This document shows positions 38,573-46,424 of a stretch of 64,000 nt of DNA, one piece after another; within the stretch, counting starts at the first letter, position 1; every line of letters starts with the position of its first letter. Source of the stretch: Flavobacterium piscisymbiosum (GTDB taxonomy: Bacteria; Bacteroidota; Bacteroidia; Flavobacteriales; Flavobacteriaceae); NCBI RefSeq assembly GCF_020905295.1, contig NZ_JAJJMM010000001.1:1860001-1924000 (forward strand), written 5' to 3'. The notes under the pieces are model-generated. The model saw only the letters and a list, made by a program, of their open reading frames with translations, was not told the DNA's origin and did no database searches. A program made the translations under genes and the position numbers.

Positions 38573-38573
38573 T

Positions 38574-40118
38574 TTATTCTGAAATAACATTTCCTTTTTT
38601 ATCGTAGAAATGATATTCTAAGTACGTGTAAGCGTCACGAGGTATGATTTTCACCCATTTCTTATGTTCAAAAAACCATTTTGAACGTAATGATGGAAAA
38701 CCTTTACTGAGGTATGCAGCCACAAACGGATGTACATTAAGTACGACACCCTTGTGGGTTTTTAAAATTCTGTCCAGATCAGATGCGATTCTGTCAATGA
38801 TCAAAATTGGCGCTTCAATTTCGCCATGTTCATTGTTTGGATCTTCTTCTCTGGTTTTAATATTTACTTCTGGTCTTACGCGTTGTCTGGTAATTTGAAC
38901 TAAACCAAATTTACTAGGCGGTAAGATTTTATGCTTTGCTTTATCGTCGCTCATTTCTTCTCGCAAGAAGTCGAACAAGACTTTCCTGTTTTCAGGATTA
39001 GACATATCGATAAAATCAACTACGATTATTCCGCCCATATCACGCAAACGAAGTTGTCTGGCAATTTCAGCGGCTGCAATCATATTTACTTCCATGGCGG
39101 TGTCTTCCTGGTTGGTCGCCTTATTCGAACGGTTTCCGCTATTTACGTCTATAACGTGAAGAGCTTCAGTGTGTTCGATGATAAGATACGCGCCTTTACT
39201 CATGGAAACGGTACGTCCAAATGAAGTTTTGATTTGTCTCTCTATATTGTATTTCTCGAAAATTGGAGTGTCATTTGATTGATAAAACTTAACAATCGAT
39301 TGTTTTGAAGGTGCAATTTCTTGCAGATATTCCTTCGTTTGATGGTACAACTCTTCGTCATCTATCTGAATACCACTAAAGGTATCATTGAATACATCTC
39401 TTAATATCGAAGAAGCTCTATTGAGCTCTCCTAATACTTTTGAAGGATGATGAGCAGTTGGTAATTTTTTACACATTGCAGTCCATCTGCCAAGCAGGTT
39501 CTGCAAATCTTTTTCTAATTCGGCTACGTTTTTGCCTTCGGCTACTGTGCGAACAATAACACCAAATCCTTTAGGTTTGATCGATAGAACAAGTTTTTTT
39601 AGTCGGTCCTTTTCTTTTTTGTCTTCTATTTTTTGAGAAATAGAAACACGGTCAGAAAACGGAACGAGAACAATAAATCTTCCTGCCAATGAAAGCTCAG
39701 CGCTTATTCTTGGACCTTTGGTCGATATAGGTTCTTTTACAACTTGAACTAAAACAGATTGATTGGCACTTAAAATATCAGTAATGATGCCATCTTTGTC
39801 AATCTCTTTTTCAAACTGAAAGGTTTTTAGGGAGAAATCTTTTATTTTACCTGCGCTTACAAGTTTTATGAATTTCAGTTGAGAAGCTAAGTTAGGTCCT
39901 AAATCGTGATAATGTAAAAAAGCATCTTTTTCGAAGCCTACATTTACAAAAGCAGCATTAAGTCCGGCAACGGGTTTTCGTATTTTGGCAATAAAAATAT
40001 CACCAACCTGAAAGTTGCTTTTCTCTTCTTCCTTGTGTAATTCAATTAGTTTTCCATCTTTTAATAAGGCAAAATCTACGGCTTCAGAACTAGATCTAAT
40101 GATTAATTCTTTATTCAC
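38574..40118 (-). CDS. rng: Ribonuclease G (Rne/Rng family)
   Basis: Endoribonuclease acting in rRNA maturation and mRNA decay. The 514-residue protein has an N-terminal S1 domain (VGDIFIAKIRKPVAGLNAAFVNVG, split around 20 residues each side), the RNase H-like DVNSGNRS segment and the Mg-binding catalytic region VVDFIDMSNPENRKV. The frame is open up to 40178 (TTG), but the conserved N-terminus NKELIIRSSSEAVDF begins at a GTG at 40118, chosen here. It lies downstream of HU and a 30-residue basic protein on the same strand. Confidence 0.92.
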   Translation of the reverse strand: MNKELIIRSSSEAVDFALLKDGKLIELHKEEEKSNFQVGDIFIAKIRKPVAGLNAAFVNVGFEKDAFLHYHDLGPNLASQLKFIKLVSAGKIKDFSLKTFQFEKEIDKDGIITDILSANQSVLVQVVKEPISTKGPRISAELSLAGRFIVLVPFSDRVSISQKIEDKKEKDRLKKLVLSIKPKGFGVIVRTVAEGKNVAELEKDLQNLLGRWTAMCKKLPTAHHPSKVLGELNRASSILRDVFNDTFSGIQIDDEELYHQTKEYLQEIAPSKQSIVKFYQSNDTPIFEKYNIERQIKTSFGRTVSMSKGAYLIIEHTEALHVIDVNSGNRSNKATNQEDTAMEVNMIAAAEIARQLRLRDMGGIIVVDFIDMSNPENRKVLFDFLREEMSDDKAKHKILPPSKFGLVQITRQRVRPEVNIKTREEDPNNEHGEIEAPILIIDRIASDLDRILKTHKGVVLNVHPFVAAYLSKGFPSLRSKWFFEHKKWVKIIPRDAYTYLEYHFYDKKGNVISE

Positions 40119-40369
40119 ACTGTAAATTTTTATCTGTGTTTCAGAAAATAGAGTATAGAGAGAAGAGCATAGATTCAAAAAAAAATCTAAAATCTAATGT
40201 CTAAGATCTAAAATCTTATCTACAGATGGATTAAACAATATTTTTTAACAGGTATTGAACCCGGGGGATTTTAGTTAGCAGTTTTTCAGTATCAATTGGC
40301 AGTTTTTACGCTGCAGACTGTGACTGGGCACTGAGACTAAATTCCAATTTCAATGAACGTTTAAAAAGA
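40119..40369. other. Non-coding spacer upstream of rng with short-word repeats
   Basis: About 40184-40215 consists of AAATCTAAAATCTAATG / CTAAGATCTAAAATC words, and about 40310-40345 of CTGCAGACTGTGACTG / CACTGAGACTAAATTCC words. Similar ACTG-type words occur at 15630 and 60920. No gene was seen. Confidence 0.5.
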
Positions 40370-40395
40370 AAAAAGTAGTTTAAAACTACTTTTTC
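40370..40395 (-). terminator. Terminator of the 30-residue basic protein gene
   Basis: AAAAAGTAGTTT and AAACTACTTTTT pair; the stop codon TAG lies in the stem and a T run follows on the minus strand. Confidence 0.75.
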
Positions 40396-40478
40396 TTTTT
40401 GTGACGGTTAGCTCTCGCTCTTTTTTTTCTTTTGTGCGTAGCTACCTTATGTCTCTTTCTTTTTTTACCACTTGGCAT
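40386..40478 (-). CDS. 30-residue highly basic protein, probably ribosome-associated
   Basis: ATG at 40478 opens a 30-codon frame ending TAG at 40386. The product begins MPSGKKRKRHKVATHKRKKR and ends ANRHKKKK: over half the residues are Lys, Arg or His and there is no acidic residue. It is flanked by a promoter-bearing HU gene upstream and has its own terminator overlapping the stop, so it is clearly a transcribed unit. Small Lys/Arg-rich proteins of this kind are typically ribosomal; a Bacteroidota-specific ribosomal protein is the best guess, although I cannot confirm which one. Chance is unlikely given the coherent gene signals. Confidence 0.75.
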   Translation of the reverse strand: MPSGKKRKRHKVATHKRKKRARANRHKKKK

Positions 40479-40509
40479 ATCGTGTCGATTTTATGATTAA
40501 TTAATAGTA

Positions 40510-40800
40510 TTATTTTGCTTCGTTATTTGTTTTTACTCCTTCTACAAAAACTTTTGCAGGTTTAAACGCAGGAATGTTGTGTGCTGGAATTTTGATAGTG
40601 GTGTTTTTAGAAATGTTTCTACCTGTTTTTTCAGCTCTGGTTTTTACGATAAAACTACCAAATCCTCTTAGGTAAACATTGTCTCCAGTTTCTAATGAAG
40701 TTTTAACTTCTTCCATAAAAGTTTCTACTGTTGCTTGAACATCTCCTTTTTCAAGACCTAGTTTCTCTGAAATTTTCGCTACGATATCTGCTTTCGTCAT
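40510..40800 (-). CDS. hup: HU family DNA-binding protein
   Basis: A 96-residue nucleoid protein with the full HU/IHF fold: MTKADIVAKISEKLGLEKGD helices, LRGFGSFIVKTRAEKTGRN (GFGSF plus the start of the DNA-binding arm) and PAHNIPAFKPAKVF after the arm. It has a strong promoter (TTG, 21 bases, TATATTTG) and probably drives the 30-residue protein behind it. Confidence 0.95.
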   Translation of the reverse strand: MTKADIVAKISEKLGLEKGDVQATVETFMEEVKTSLETGDNVYLRGFGSFIVKTRAEKTGRNISKNTTIKIPAHNIPAFKPAKVFVEGVKTNNEAK

Positions 40801-40849
40801 TTTCTTTCCTATTTTATTTTATAAATGGTGTACTATTTTTTTGAGTTTG

Positions 40850-40881
40850 CAAATATAGGAATTAAAAAAATAATTAATCAA
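40850..40881 (-). promoter_or_regulatory. Predicted promoter of the HU gene
   Basis: On the minus strand: TTG at 40881-40879, a 21-base spacer, TATATTTG at 40857-40850, about 50 bases before the ATG. Confidence 0.65.
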
Positions 40882-40914
40882 GCTAATTCGTTAAATTTTA
40901 ATTACATAAACATT

Positions 40915-40922
40915 TACTTTTG
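40915..40922 (+). promoter_or_regulatory. Predicted -7 element of mutY
   Basis: TACTTTTG (TAnnTTTG) 18 bases upstream of the ATG at 40941. Confidence 0.45.
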
Positions 40923-40940
40923 TATTCTAAGTATTTTGCA

Positions 40941-41987
40941 ATGAATTTTTCTAACATATTGATAAAATGGTATTTACAAAACAAACGTGATTTGCCATGG
41001 CGAAAAACGGCCAATCCATACCATATTTGGCTCTCAGAAATTATGTTGCAACAGACTAGAGTTGCGCAAGGAACGCCGTATTTTTTTGCTTTTACGGAGG
41101 AATTTCCTACTGTATTTGATTTGGCAAATGCCTCAGAAGAGCAGGTTTTGAAACTTTGGCAGGGATTAGGGTACTATTCCCGAGCCAGAAATCTGCATAA
41201 AACGTCTCAATATGTCGCAAATGAGCTTAATGGAGTTTTTCCCGCTAACTATAAAGAGTTGTTAAAATTAAAAGGAGTTGGAGAATATACAGCTGCGGCA
41301 ATTGCTTCTTTTTCTTATAATGAAGCGGTTCCTGTAGTCGACGGAAATGTGTTTCGTGTACTTTCTCGTTATTTTGATGTTGAATCTGATATTTCTCTTC
41401 CTGCAACAAAAAAAGAATTTACTGAGCTCGCTTACGAATTAATGCCAAAAGATAATCCTGCAATTTTTAATCAGGCGATTATGGAGTTTGGAGCTTTGCA
41501 ATGCGTACCTAAAAGTCCGGATTGTTCTGTGTGTGTTTTTAATGATAGTTGTGCGGCTCTTCAAAAAAAGAAAGTTTCGGTTTTGCCCGTAAAATCAAAA
41601 AAACTTAAAGTGACCAATCGCTTCTTTAATTATTTAATATTAGAAGATGTTTTAGGGAATACTTTAATTCAAAAAAGAACCGCTAAAGGAATCTGGCATA
41701 ATTTATATGAGTTTCCTCTTTTAGAAACCACTGAAATTGTTGGTTTTGATACTGTTTCAAAAGCGGTCAGAAACGATATTTTTCCGTCTTATACTATATT
41801 AGGTATACAAGAATGTAATGAAACGACTGTAGTTCATAAACTTTCGCACCAACATCTTCATATTCAGTTTTGGAAGGTTAAAATTGCGCAAAAAATAGAA
41901 AATGGATTGAATTCCAGTCAATTAAAAGCTTTTCCTTTTCCTATAGTGATATATAATTTTATAGAAAAACAAGAAATAGAAATATAA
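40941..41987 (+). CDS. mutY: A/G-specific adenine glycosylase MutY
   Basis: Removes adenine mispaired with 8-oxoguanine. The 348-residue protein has the HhH-GPD core (LPWRKTANPYHIWLSEIML, LKGVGEYTAAAIASF, catalytic Asp in VVDGNVFRVLSR), the 4Fe-4S ligands in CVPKSPDCSVCVFNDSC (Cx6Cx2Cx5C) and a C-terminal NUDIX-like recognition domain. The ATG at 40941 is preferred to an upstream TTG at 40920 that overlaps the promoter. Its last 34 or so codons are duplicated at 42336-42437. Confidence 0.95.
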   Translation: MNFSNILIKWYLQNKRDLPWRKTANPYHIWLSEIMLQQTRVAQGTPYFFAFTEEFPTVFDLANASEEQVLKLWQGLGYYSRARNLHKTSQYVANELNGVFPANYKELLKLKGVGEYTAAAIASFSYNEAVPVVDGNVFRVLSRYFDVESDISLPATKKEFTELAYELMPKDNPAIFNQAIMEFGALQCVPKSPDCSVCVFNDSCAALQKKKVSVLPVKSKKLKVTNRFFNYLILEDVLGNTLIQKRTAKGIWHNLYEFPLLETTEIVGFDTVSKAVRNDIFPSYTILGIQECNETTVVHKLSHQHLHIQFWKVKIAQKIENGLNSSQLKAFPFPIVIYNFIEKQEIEI

Positions 41988-41997
41988 TTTTTTATTT

Positions 41998-42219
41998 CTA
42001 ACGAATACTGTAGGCGTATAAAAATAATTTTAAAGATATACCGAGGAAAATTCCGGCTATTGCCATTTCGCAAGCTGATATTGCTGCTTGTGGATTTGAT
42101 TTCTTTTTTGCTGCGTAAATAAGAAAACCTATTATAGGAACTAAAAGAGATAATATTTTTAGAATAATATTTAAATCGCTTTTTGAGGATCGATTATATC
42201 TTGATTTTTTTTCGAACAT
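41998..42219 (-). CDS. Small two-helix membrane protein, unknown
   Basis: A 73-residue protein: a basic N-terminus (MFEKKSRYNRSSKSD) then two membrane segments (ILKILSLLVPIIGFLIYAA and AISACEMAIAGIFLGISLKLFLYAY) separated by KKKSNPQA. The pattern resembles short flavobacterial membrane proteins of unknown role. It converges on mutY with a 10-base gap and sits between the real mutY 3' end and a second copy of it, which suggests the gene arrived by insertion or recombination. Confidence 0.65.
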   Translation of the reverse strand: MFEKKSRYNRSSKSDLNIILKILSLLVPIIGFLIYAAKKKSNPQAAISACEMAIAGIFLGISLKLFLYAYSIR

Positions 42220-42335
42220 ATTTTTATAAAATGAAGATTAAATATAAGTTTTTTATTACAAAAATATCATAATTTTTTAACAGGACAATTTGATCTTAAA
42301 TTTTCTATCGACATTTTTCTATCAAGATTAAGAAA

Positions 42336-42437
42336 GTTAAAATTGCAGAAAAAATAGAAAACGGATTGAATTACAGTCAATTAAAAATTTTTCCTTTTCC
42401 TGTAGTGATATATAATTTTATAGAAAAGCAAGAAATA
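42336..42437 (+). pseudogene. Duplicated 3' end of mutY
   Basis: These 102 bases match 41877-41978 (the mutY C-terminus) with about eight substitutions and no indels. The reading frame is still open and conservative: KVKIAEKIENGLNYSQL... ending NFIEKQEINC and a TAA, compared with KVKIAQKIENGLNSSQL in the intact gene. There is no start codon. It lies between the 73-residue gene and ssb. Confidence 0.88.
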
Positions 42438-42454
42438 AATTGCTAAAAAAAATG

Positions 42455-42462
42455 TATCTTTG
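42455..42462 (+). promoter_or_regulatory. Predicted -7 element of the ssb-gldE-gldD operon
   Basis: TATCTTTG, 22 bases before the ssb ATG at 42485; it also shows that the upstream TTG at 42440 is not the start. Confidence 0.5.
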
Positions 42463-42484
42463 GGATAAATACCACTGTAAAACT

Positions 42485-42925
42485 ATGAATGGAACATTAA
42501 ATAAAGTGATGCTAATTGGCCATTTAGGCGATGATGTGAAAATGCATTATTTTGATGGCGGAAACTGTATAGGTCGTTTTCAATTGGCTACAAATGAGGT
42601 TTATATCAATAAAACGACCAATGAAAAAATAACTTCAACAGAATGGCATAATCTGGTTGTGCGCAATAAAGCTGCCGAAATTTGCGAAAAATACCTTTCT
42701 AAAGGAGATAAAATCTATATAGAAGGGCGTATAAAATCACGCCAGTGGCAAGCTGAGGATGGTACTACAAAATATACCACCGAAATTCAGGTTACTGAGT
42801 TTACTTTCTTGACTACCAAAAAAGAAACAGGAAATCATAAACCACATCAGGAACCAGAACCAGCAAAAAACACTAACTTTGATGCGACAAATGAAGGTTT
42901 GCCTATAAACGACTTACCTTTTTGA
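42485..42925 (+). CDS. ssb: Single-stranded DNA-binding protein
   Basis: A 146-residue SSB: an OB-fold beginning MNGTLNKVMLIGHLGDDVK, with WHNLVVRNKAAEICEKYL and IYIEGRIKSRQWQ, followed by a short disordered linker and the acidic tip NDLPF, the partner-docking tail of SSBs. Start ATG 42485 fits both the family N-terminus and the promoter. It lies upstream of gldE with a 23-base gap, so the gliding genes are likely expressed with it. Confidence 0.95.
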   Translation: MNGTLNKVMLIGHLGDDVKMHYFDGGNCIGRFQLATNEVYINKTTNEKITSTEWHNLVVRNKAAEICEKYLSKGDKIYIEGRIKSRQWQAEDGTTKYTTEIQVTEFTFLTTKKETGNHKPHQEPEPAKNTNFDATNEGLPINDLPF

Positions 42926-42948
42926 TTGTTTAACTAATCTTTTTAAGT

Positions 42949-44244
42949 TTGGACCCGGAGCCCAGTTTATTTTTTAATACCACATTAGACATCAATTTAA
43001 TAATTGGTTTTGTCGGAATATTTATTTTGCTGTTTCTTTCGGCAATTGTTTCAGGTGCCGAAGTAGCGCTTTTTTCTCTTTCCCAAAAAGATATTGATGA
43101 AACTATAAATGAAAATAATCCGAAAGGAAAAATTATTTCCAATCTTTTAGATAAACCAAAAAAACTTTTAGCCACCTTATTAGTAGCCAATAACTTCTTT
43201 AATATTGGAGTGGTTATTTTGTTCTCCTTTGTGGGGCAAAATATTTTTGCTAATGTAAGTTCTCCTGTAGTTAAGTTTATTTTGGAGATTATTGTAGTTA
43301 CATTCTTTATTTTGTTATTTGGAGAGGTCTTGCCAAAAGTGTATGCAAGTAGAAATAATGTAAAATTTGCCAAACACATTGCGTATCCAATTGCTGTTTT
43401 AGATACATTGCTGTCGCCAATAAGTTTGCCTATGCGTAGTGTTACGTTATATTTGCACAACAAATTGGGTAAGCAAAAGAATAGTTTTTCGATAAATCAG
43501 CTTTCGCAGGCTTTAGAACTTACAGATTCTGAAGGAACATCAAGCGAAGAACAGAAAATATTAGAAGGAATAGTTTCTTTTGGAAACACAGATACAAAAC
43601 AGGTGATGAGCCCAAGGATTGATATTTTTGCATTAGAAATATCAGAATCATTTTCGACAATTTGCCCTAAGATAATCGAAAAAGGATTTTCTAGAATTCC
43701 GGTTTATCGAGATAATATCGATCAGATCGAAGGAGTTTTGTTTGTTAAAGATTTATTGCCACATATTGATAATGATGAGTTCGACTGGACTTCGTTGGTA
43801 AGAGAAGCTTTTTTTGTTCCTGAGAATAAAAAACTGGATAATTTACTGAAGGATTTTCAGAGTCTTAAAAGTCATTTGGCAATTGTGGTTGATGAATATG
43901 GCGGAACTTCGGGATTAGTGTCTCTGGAGGATGTTATTGAAGAGATAGTAGGGGATATTAGTGATGAGTTCGATGATGAAAACCTAAATTACTCTCAAAT
44001 CGATGAAAAGAATTTTCTTTTTGAAGGAAAAATAAACATGAAAGATTTTTATAGAATCGTTGATGTTAATGAAGATATTTTTGAGTCGCATAAAGGAGAA
44101 GCTGAAACATTAGCGGGATTTATTTTAGAAGTTTTAGGTAATTTTCCTAAAAAAGATCAAAAAGTAGCTTTTGAGAATTGCATCTTTACTATAGAGGCAG
44201 TTGATAAAAAGCGTGTTAAACAAATAAAAGTAACAATAGATTAA
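42949..44244 (+). CDS. gldE: Gliding motility-associated protein GldE (CNNM/CorC-like)
   Basis: A 431-residue inner-membrane protein: a DUF21 (CNNM) transmembrane domain in the first 190 residues (LIIGFVGIFILLFLSAIVSG, LEIIVVTFFILLFGEVLPK), two CBS domains (VMSPRIDIFALE; FVKDLLPHIDN, then VDEYGGTSGLVSLEDVIEE) and a CorC_HlyC C-terminal domain. GldE supports GldD function in gliding. The start is TTG 42949; the frame offers no ATG before the first membrane segment. Its stop is directly followed by the gldD ATG. Confidence 0.9.
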   Translation: MDPEPSLFFNTTLDINLIIGFVGIFILLFLSAIVSGAEVALFSLSQKDIDETINENNPKGKIISNLLDKPKKLLATLLVANNFFNIGVVILFSFVGQNIFANVSSPVVKFILEIIVVTFFILLFGEVLPKVYASRNNVKFAKHIAYPIAVLDTLLSPISLPMRSVTLYLHNKLGKQKNSFSINQLSQALELTDSEGTSSEEQKILEGIVSFGNTDTKQVMSPRIDIFALEISESFSTICPKIIEKGFSRIPVYRDNIDQIEGVLFVKDLLPHIDNDEFDWTSLVREAFFVPENKKLDNLLKDFQSLKSHLAIVVDEYGGTSGLVSLEDVIEEIVGDISDEFDDENLNYSQIDEKNFLFEGKINMKDFYRIVDVNEDIFESHKGEAETLAGFILEVLGNFPKKDQKVAFENCIFTIEAVDKKRVKQIKVTID

Positions 44245-44805
44245 ATGTTAAAAAAAACAATTTCAATAGCAACAATTTTACTGGCATTGACTGTTTTAAG
44301 TTGTAAAGATGATGTGGTGCCTAAGCCATCAGGTTTTCTTCGTTTAGATTATCCCGAAGCAAAATATGTTAGTTTTGAAAACAATTGCCCGTTTGCCTTT
44401 GATATGAACGAAGGAGCGGTAATAAAAGGAGAAAAAGATTGCGGATTTGCAATTACATATCCTAAAATGAAAGCAACAATTTACCTTACGTATAAACCTG
44501 TAAATGGTAATATCGAGAAATTGCTTAAAGATGCTCAGAAACTTACTTACGAACACGTAATTAAAGCTGATGATATATTAGAACAGCCTTATTTAAACCC
44601 TCAAAAAAAGGTTTACGGAATGTTTTATCAAGTTGACGGAAATGCAGCTACAAACTCTCAGTTTTACGTGACAGACAGTACAAAGCATTTTATAACAGGA
44701 TCAGTTTATTTTTATGCTAAACCAAATTTTGATTCGATTATGCCGGCGGCGAGTTATATCAAAAATGATATGCAAAGGCTTATGGAAACCCTGAAGTGGA
44801 AATAA
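44245..44805 (+). CDS. gldD: Gliding motility lipoprotein GldD
   Basis: A 186-residue lipoprotein (MLKKTISIATILLALTVLSC, Cys20) with the GldD signature PSGFLRLDYPEAKY, a periplasmic or outer-membrane component required for gliding and type IX secretion-linked motility. It starts on the base after the gldE stop (TAA-ATG), so translation is coupled. The order ssb-gldE-gldD after mutY matches what is known for flavobacteria. Confidence 0.95.
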   Translation: MLKKTISIATILLALTVLSCKDDVVPKPSGFLRLDYPEAKYVSFENNCPFAFDMNEGAVIKGEKDCGFAITYPKMKATIYLTYKPVNGNIEKLLKDAQKLTYEHVIKADDILEQPYLNPQKKVYGMFYQVDGNAATNSQFYVTDSTKHFITGSVYFYAKPNFDSIMPAASYIKNDMQRLMETLKWK

Positions 44806-44818
44806 AAAAGAAGATATA

Positions 44819-44856
44819 AAAAAAGGGCGTTTAATTTATAAACGCCCTTTTTTTTA
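44819..44856 (+). terminator. Terminator after gldD
   Basis: AAAGGGCGTTTA (44822-44833) pairs with TAAACGCCCTTT (44839-44850), then a T run. A second small hairpin, TCCCAAC / GTTGGGA (44872-44889), may end the opposing HMA gene. Confidence 0.9.
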
Positions 44857-44920
44857 TGTCGTAAAATTAAGTCCCAACTGTTGTTGGGATTTGGAATTTA
44901 AATTTTTTGGAATTTAAATT

Positions 44921-45298
44921 TTAAGATTTAGTATTTAAAACTTTATAAGTTTTTCCGTCTCCGGTTGCTTCAACTACTTTTGTGAAGCTGTTCTGGTTTT
45001 GAACTGTTTTGTCGAATACAACAGTAGCTGTTTTTTTATCGAAATCTACTGTAGCTTTTTCAACGCCGTCTAAATTAGATAATTCTTTTTCGATTGTTTT
45101 GGCACATCCCATAGCACAAGTCATTCCTTCGATTTCGAAACTTGCTGTTTGTACGTTTTCAGCAGCAATCGCCTTGTGTTCTTTTACGGCTGTGTTTACG
45201 GGTTTTATATTGGCCAGGTTTTTATCTTCTTCTTTTTTGCAGCTTACTAATACTAAACTCGCGATGGCGAAAGCGGCTATGATCTTTGTAAATTTCAT
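44921..45298 (-). CDS. Heavy-metal-associated (HMA) domain lipoprotein
   Basis: A 125-residue protein with a lipoprotein signal (IASLVLVSCKKEED, Cys20) and a C-terminal HMA ferredoxin-like domain (about 50-118: FEIEGMTCAMGCAKTIEK, then LDGVEKATVDFDKKTATV). The metal-binding Cys pair is spaced C-AMG-C, three residues between instead of the usual two. This variant is common in Bacteroidota. It may buffer copper or another soft metal in the envelope. A -7 element TAATTTTG (minus strand, 45336-45343) precedes it. Confidence 0.85.
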   Translation of the reverse strand: MKFTKIIAAFAIASLVLVSCKKEEDKNLANIKPVNTAVKEHKAIAAENVQTASFEIEGMTCAMGCAKTIEKELSNLDGVEKATVDFDKKTATVVFDKTVQNQNSFTKVVEATGDGKTYKVLNTKS

Positions 45299-45335
45299 TA
45301 TATATGATTTTTAAATTGATAAGTTGTATTCTTCG

Positions 45336-45343
45336 CAAAATTA
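45336..45343 (-). promoter_or_regulatory. Predicted -7 element of the HMA gene
   Basis: Reads TAATTTTG on the minus strand, 37 bases before the ATG. Confidence 0.4.
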
Positions 45344-45392
45344 ATAAAAAGGAAGAGGTCAGTTCATAAAATTATTACAAATTTGCATCAAA

Positions 45393-46268
45393 ATGGTATT
45401 TATGGATGCAAAGCAATTAAAGTGGGCTTATTTATTTGTTCTTTCGCTTATTTGGGGGAGTTCTTTTATTTTAATAAAAAGAGGTCTCGTTGGTTTAACG
45501 GCGATTCAGGTAGGTTCATTCCGAATTATTTTCGCAGCTTTGTTTCTGTTGATTTTTGGCTTTAATAGTCTAAAGAAAATTTCACGCCGCCAATGGAAAT
45601 TTGTTGCCATAACCTCTGTTTTCGGAACCTTTACTCCGGCTTTTCTTTTTGCAATTGCCGAAACTCAGGTCGATAGTTCGATTGTTGCGATTTTAAATTC
45701 GCTTACACCTTTAAATACTTTGGTTCTGGGAATAATCATTTTCGGGATTCAATTTCAAAAACGACAAGTTTTGGGTGTTTTTGTTGGTTTGGTAGGTTGC
45801 TTACTTTTGATCCTAAGTGGCGCATCCGCGCATCCGGGACAAGATTATTACTATGTGATTTTGGTTGTGATTGCAACGCTTTGTTATGCTATCAATGTCA
45901 ATCTAATCAAGAAATATTTATCCGATCTGAATTCGGTAAGTATTACAACCGGAAACTTTGCGGTTTTGCTTTTACCGGCTCTGATTATTTTAAGCTTTAC
46001 AGATATTACACAAAGAATAAGTTTTGATGTTACCCAGCATTCTATTCTTTTTGTAATGATTCTGGGAGTTTTAGGAACCGGAATTGCGAATGTTTTGTTT
46101 TTTAAATTGATACAAATGTCGTCTCCGGTCTTCGCAACATCTGTAACCTATTTAATCCCAATAGTAGCTTTCTTCTGGGGATTGTTAGATAACGAAATGC
46201 TAACGCCAATTCAATTTTTTGGAGCGTTTATTATTTTAATCGGGGTTTATTTGTCGGCCAAAAAGTAA
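45393..46268 (+). CDS. DMT-family transporter (EamA domains)
   Basis: A 291-residue exporter with ten predicted membrane segments as two EamA repeats (WAYLFVLSLIWGSSFILIKR at the start of the first; VILVVIATLCYAINVNLIKK at the start of the second), ending GVYLSAKK. Family members export amino acids or other metabolites; the substrate is unknown. The start may be ATG 45393 or 45402. It diverges from the HMA gene. Confidence 0.88.
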   Translation: MVFMDAKQLKWAYLFVLSLIWGSSFILIKRGLVGLTAIQVGSFRIIFAALFLLIFGFNSLKKISRRQWKFVAITSVFGTFTPAFLFAIAETQVDSSIVAILNSLTPLNTLVLGIIIFGIQFQKRQVLGVFVGLVGCLLLILSGASAHPGQDYYYVILVVIATLCYAINVNLIKKYLSDLNSVSITTGNFAVLLLPALIILSFTDITQRISFDVTQHSILFVMILGVLGTGIANVLFFKLIQMSSPVFATSVTYLIPIVAFFWGLLDNEMLTPIQFFGAFIILIGVYLSAKK

Positions 46269-46296
46269 ATTTTTCTTTAAAAGGTTGTTTTTCAGG

Positions 46297-46374
46297 AGCT
46301 AATCCCGCTATCCGTTCCAATCTTTTGTGTCCGCCGCGGCGGACACAAAAGGATTTCCACTTCTATCGGGGCTA
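46297..46374. repeat. Imperfect hairpin element with a perfect 28-base centre
   Basis: The centre at 46323-46350 is TTTTGTGTCCGCCG followed by its exact reverse complement. The outer arms (CTAATCCCGCTATCC / TCTATCGGGGCTAG) pair imperfectly. This is a third palindrome family in the window and lies 47 bases from the IS110 end. Confidence 0.8.
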
Positions 46375-46424
46375 GGATATTCATTTTTATGACAACATTT
46401 TCGTATAGTTTGTCATCCCGATTT

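Noticed and set aside
46297..46374. The hairpin as an integron attC site
   Set aside because: It lacks the GTTRRRY-type core sites and there is no integrase or cassette array nearby.
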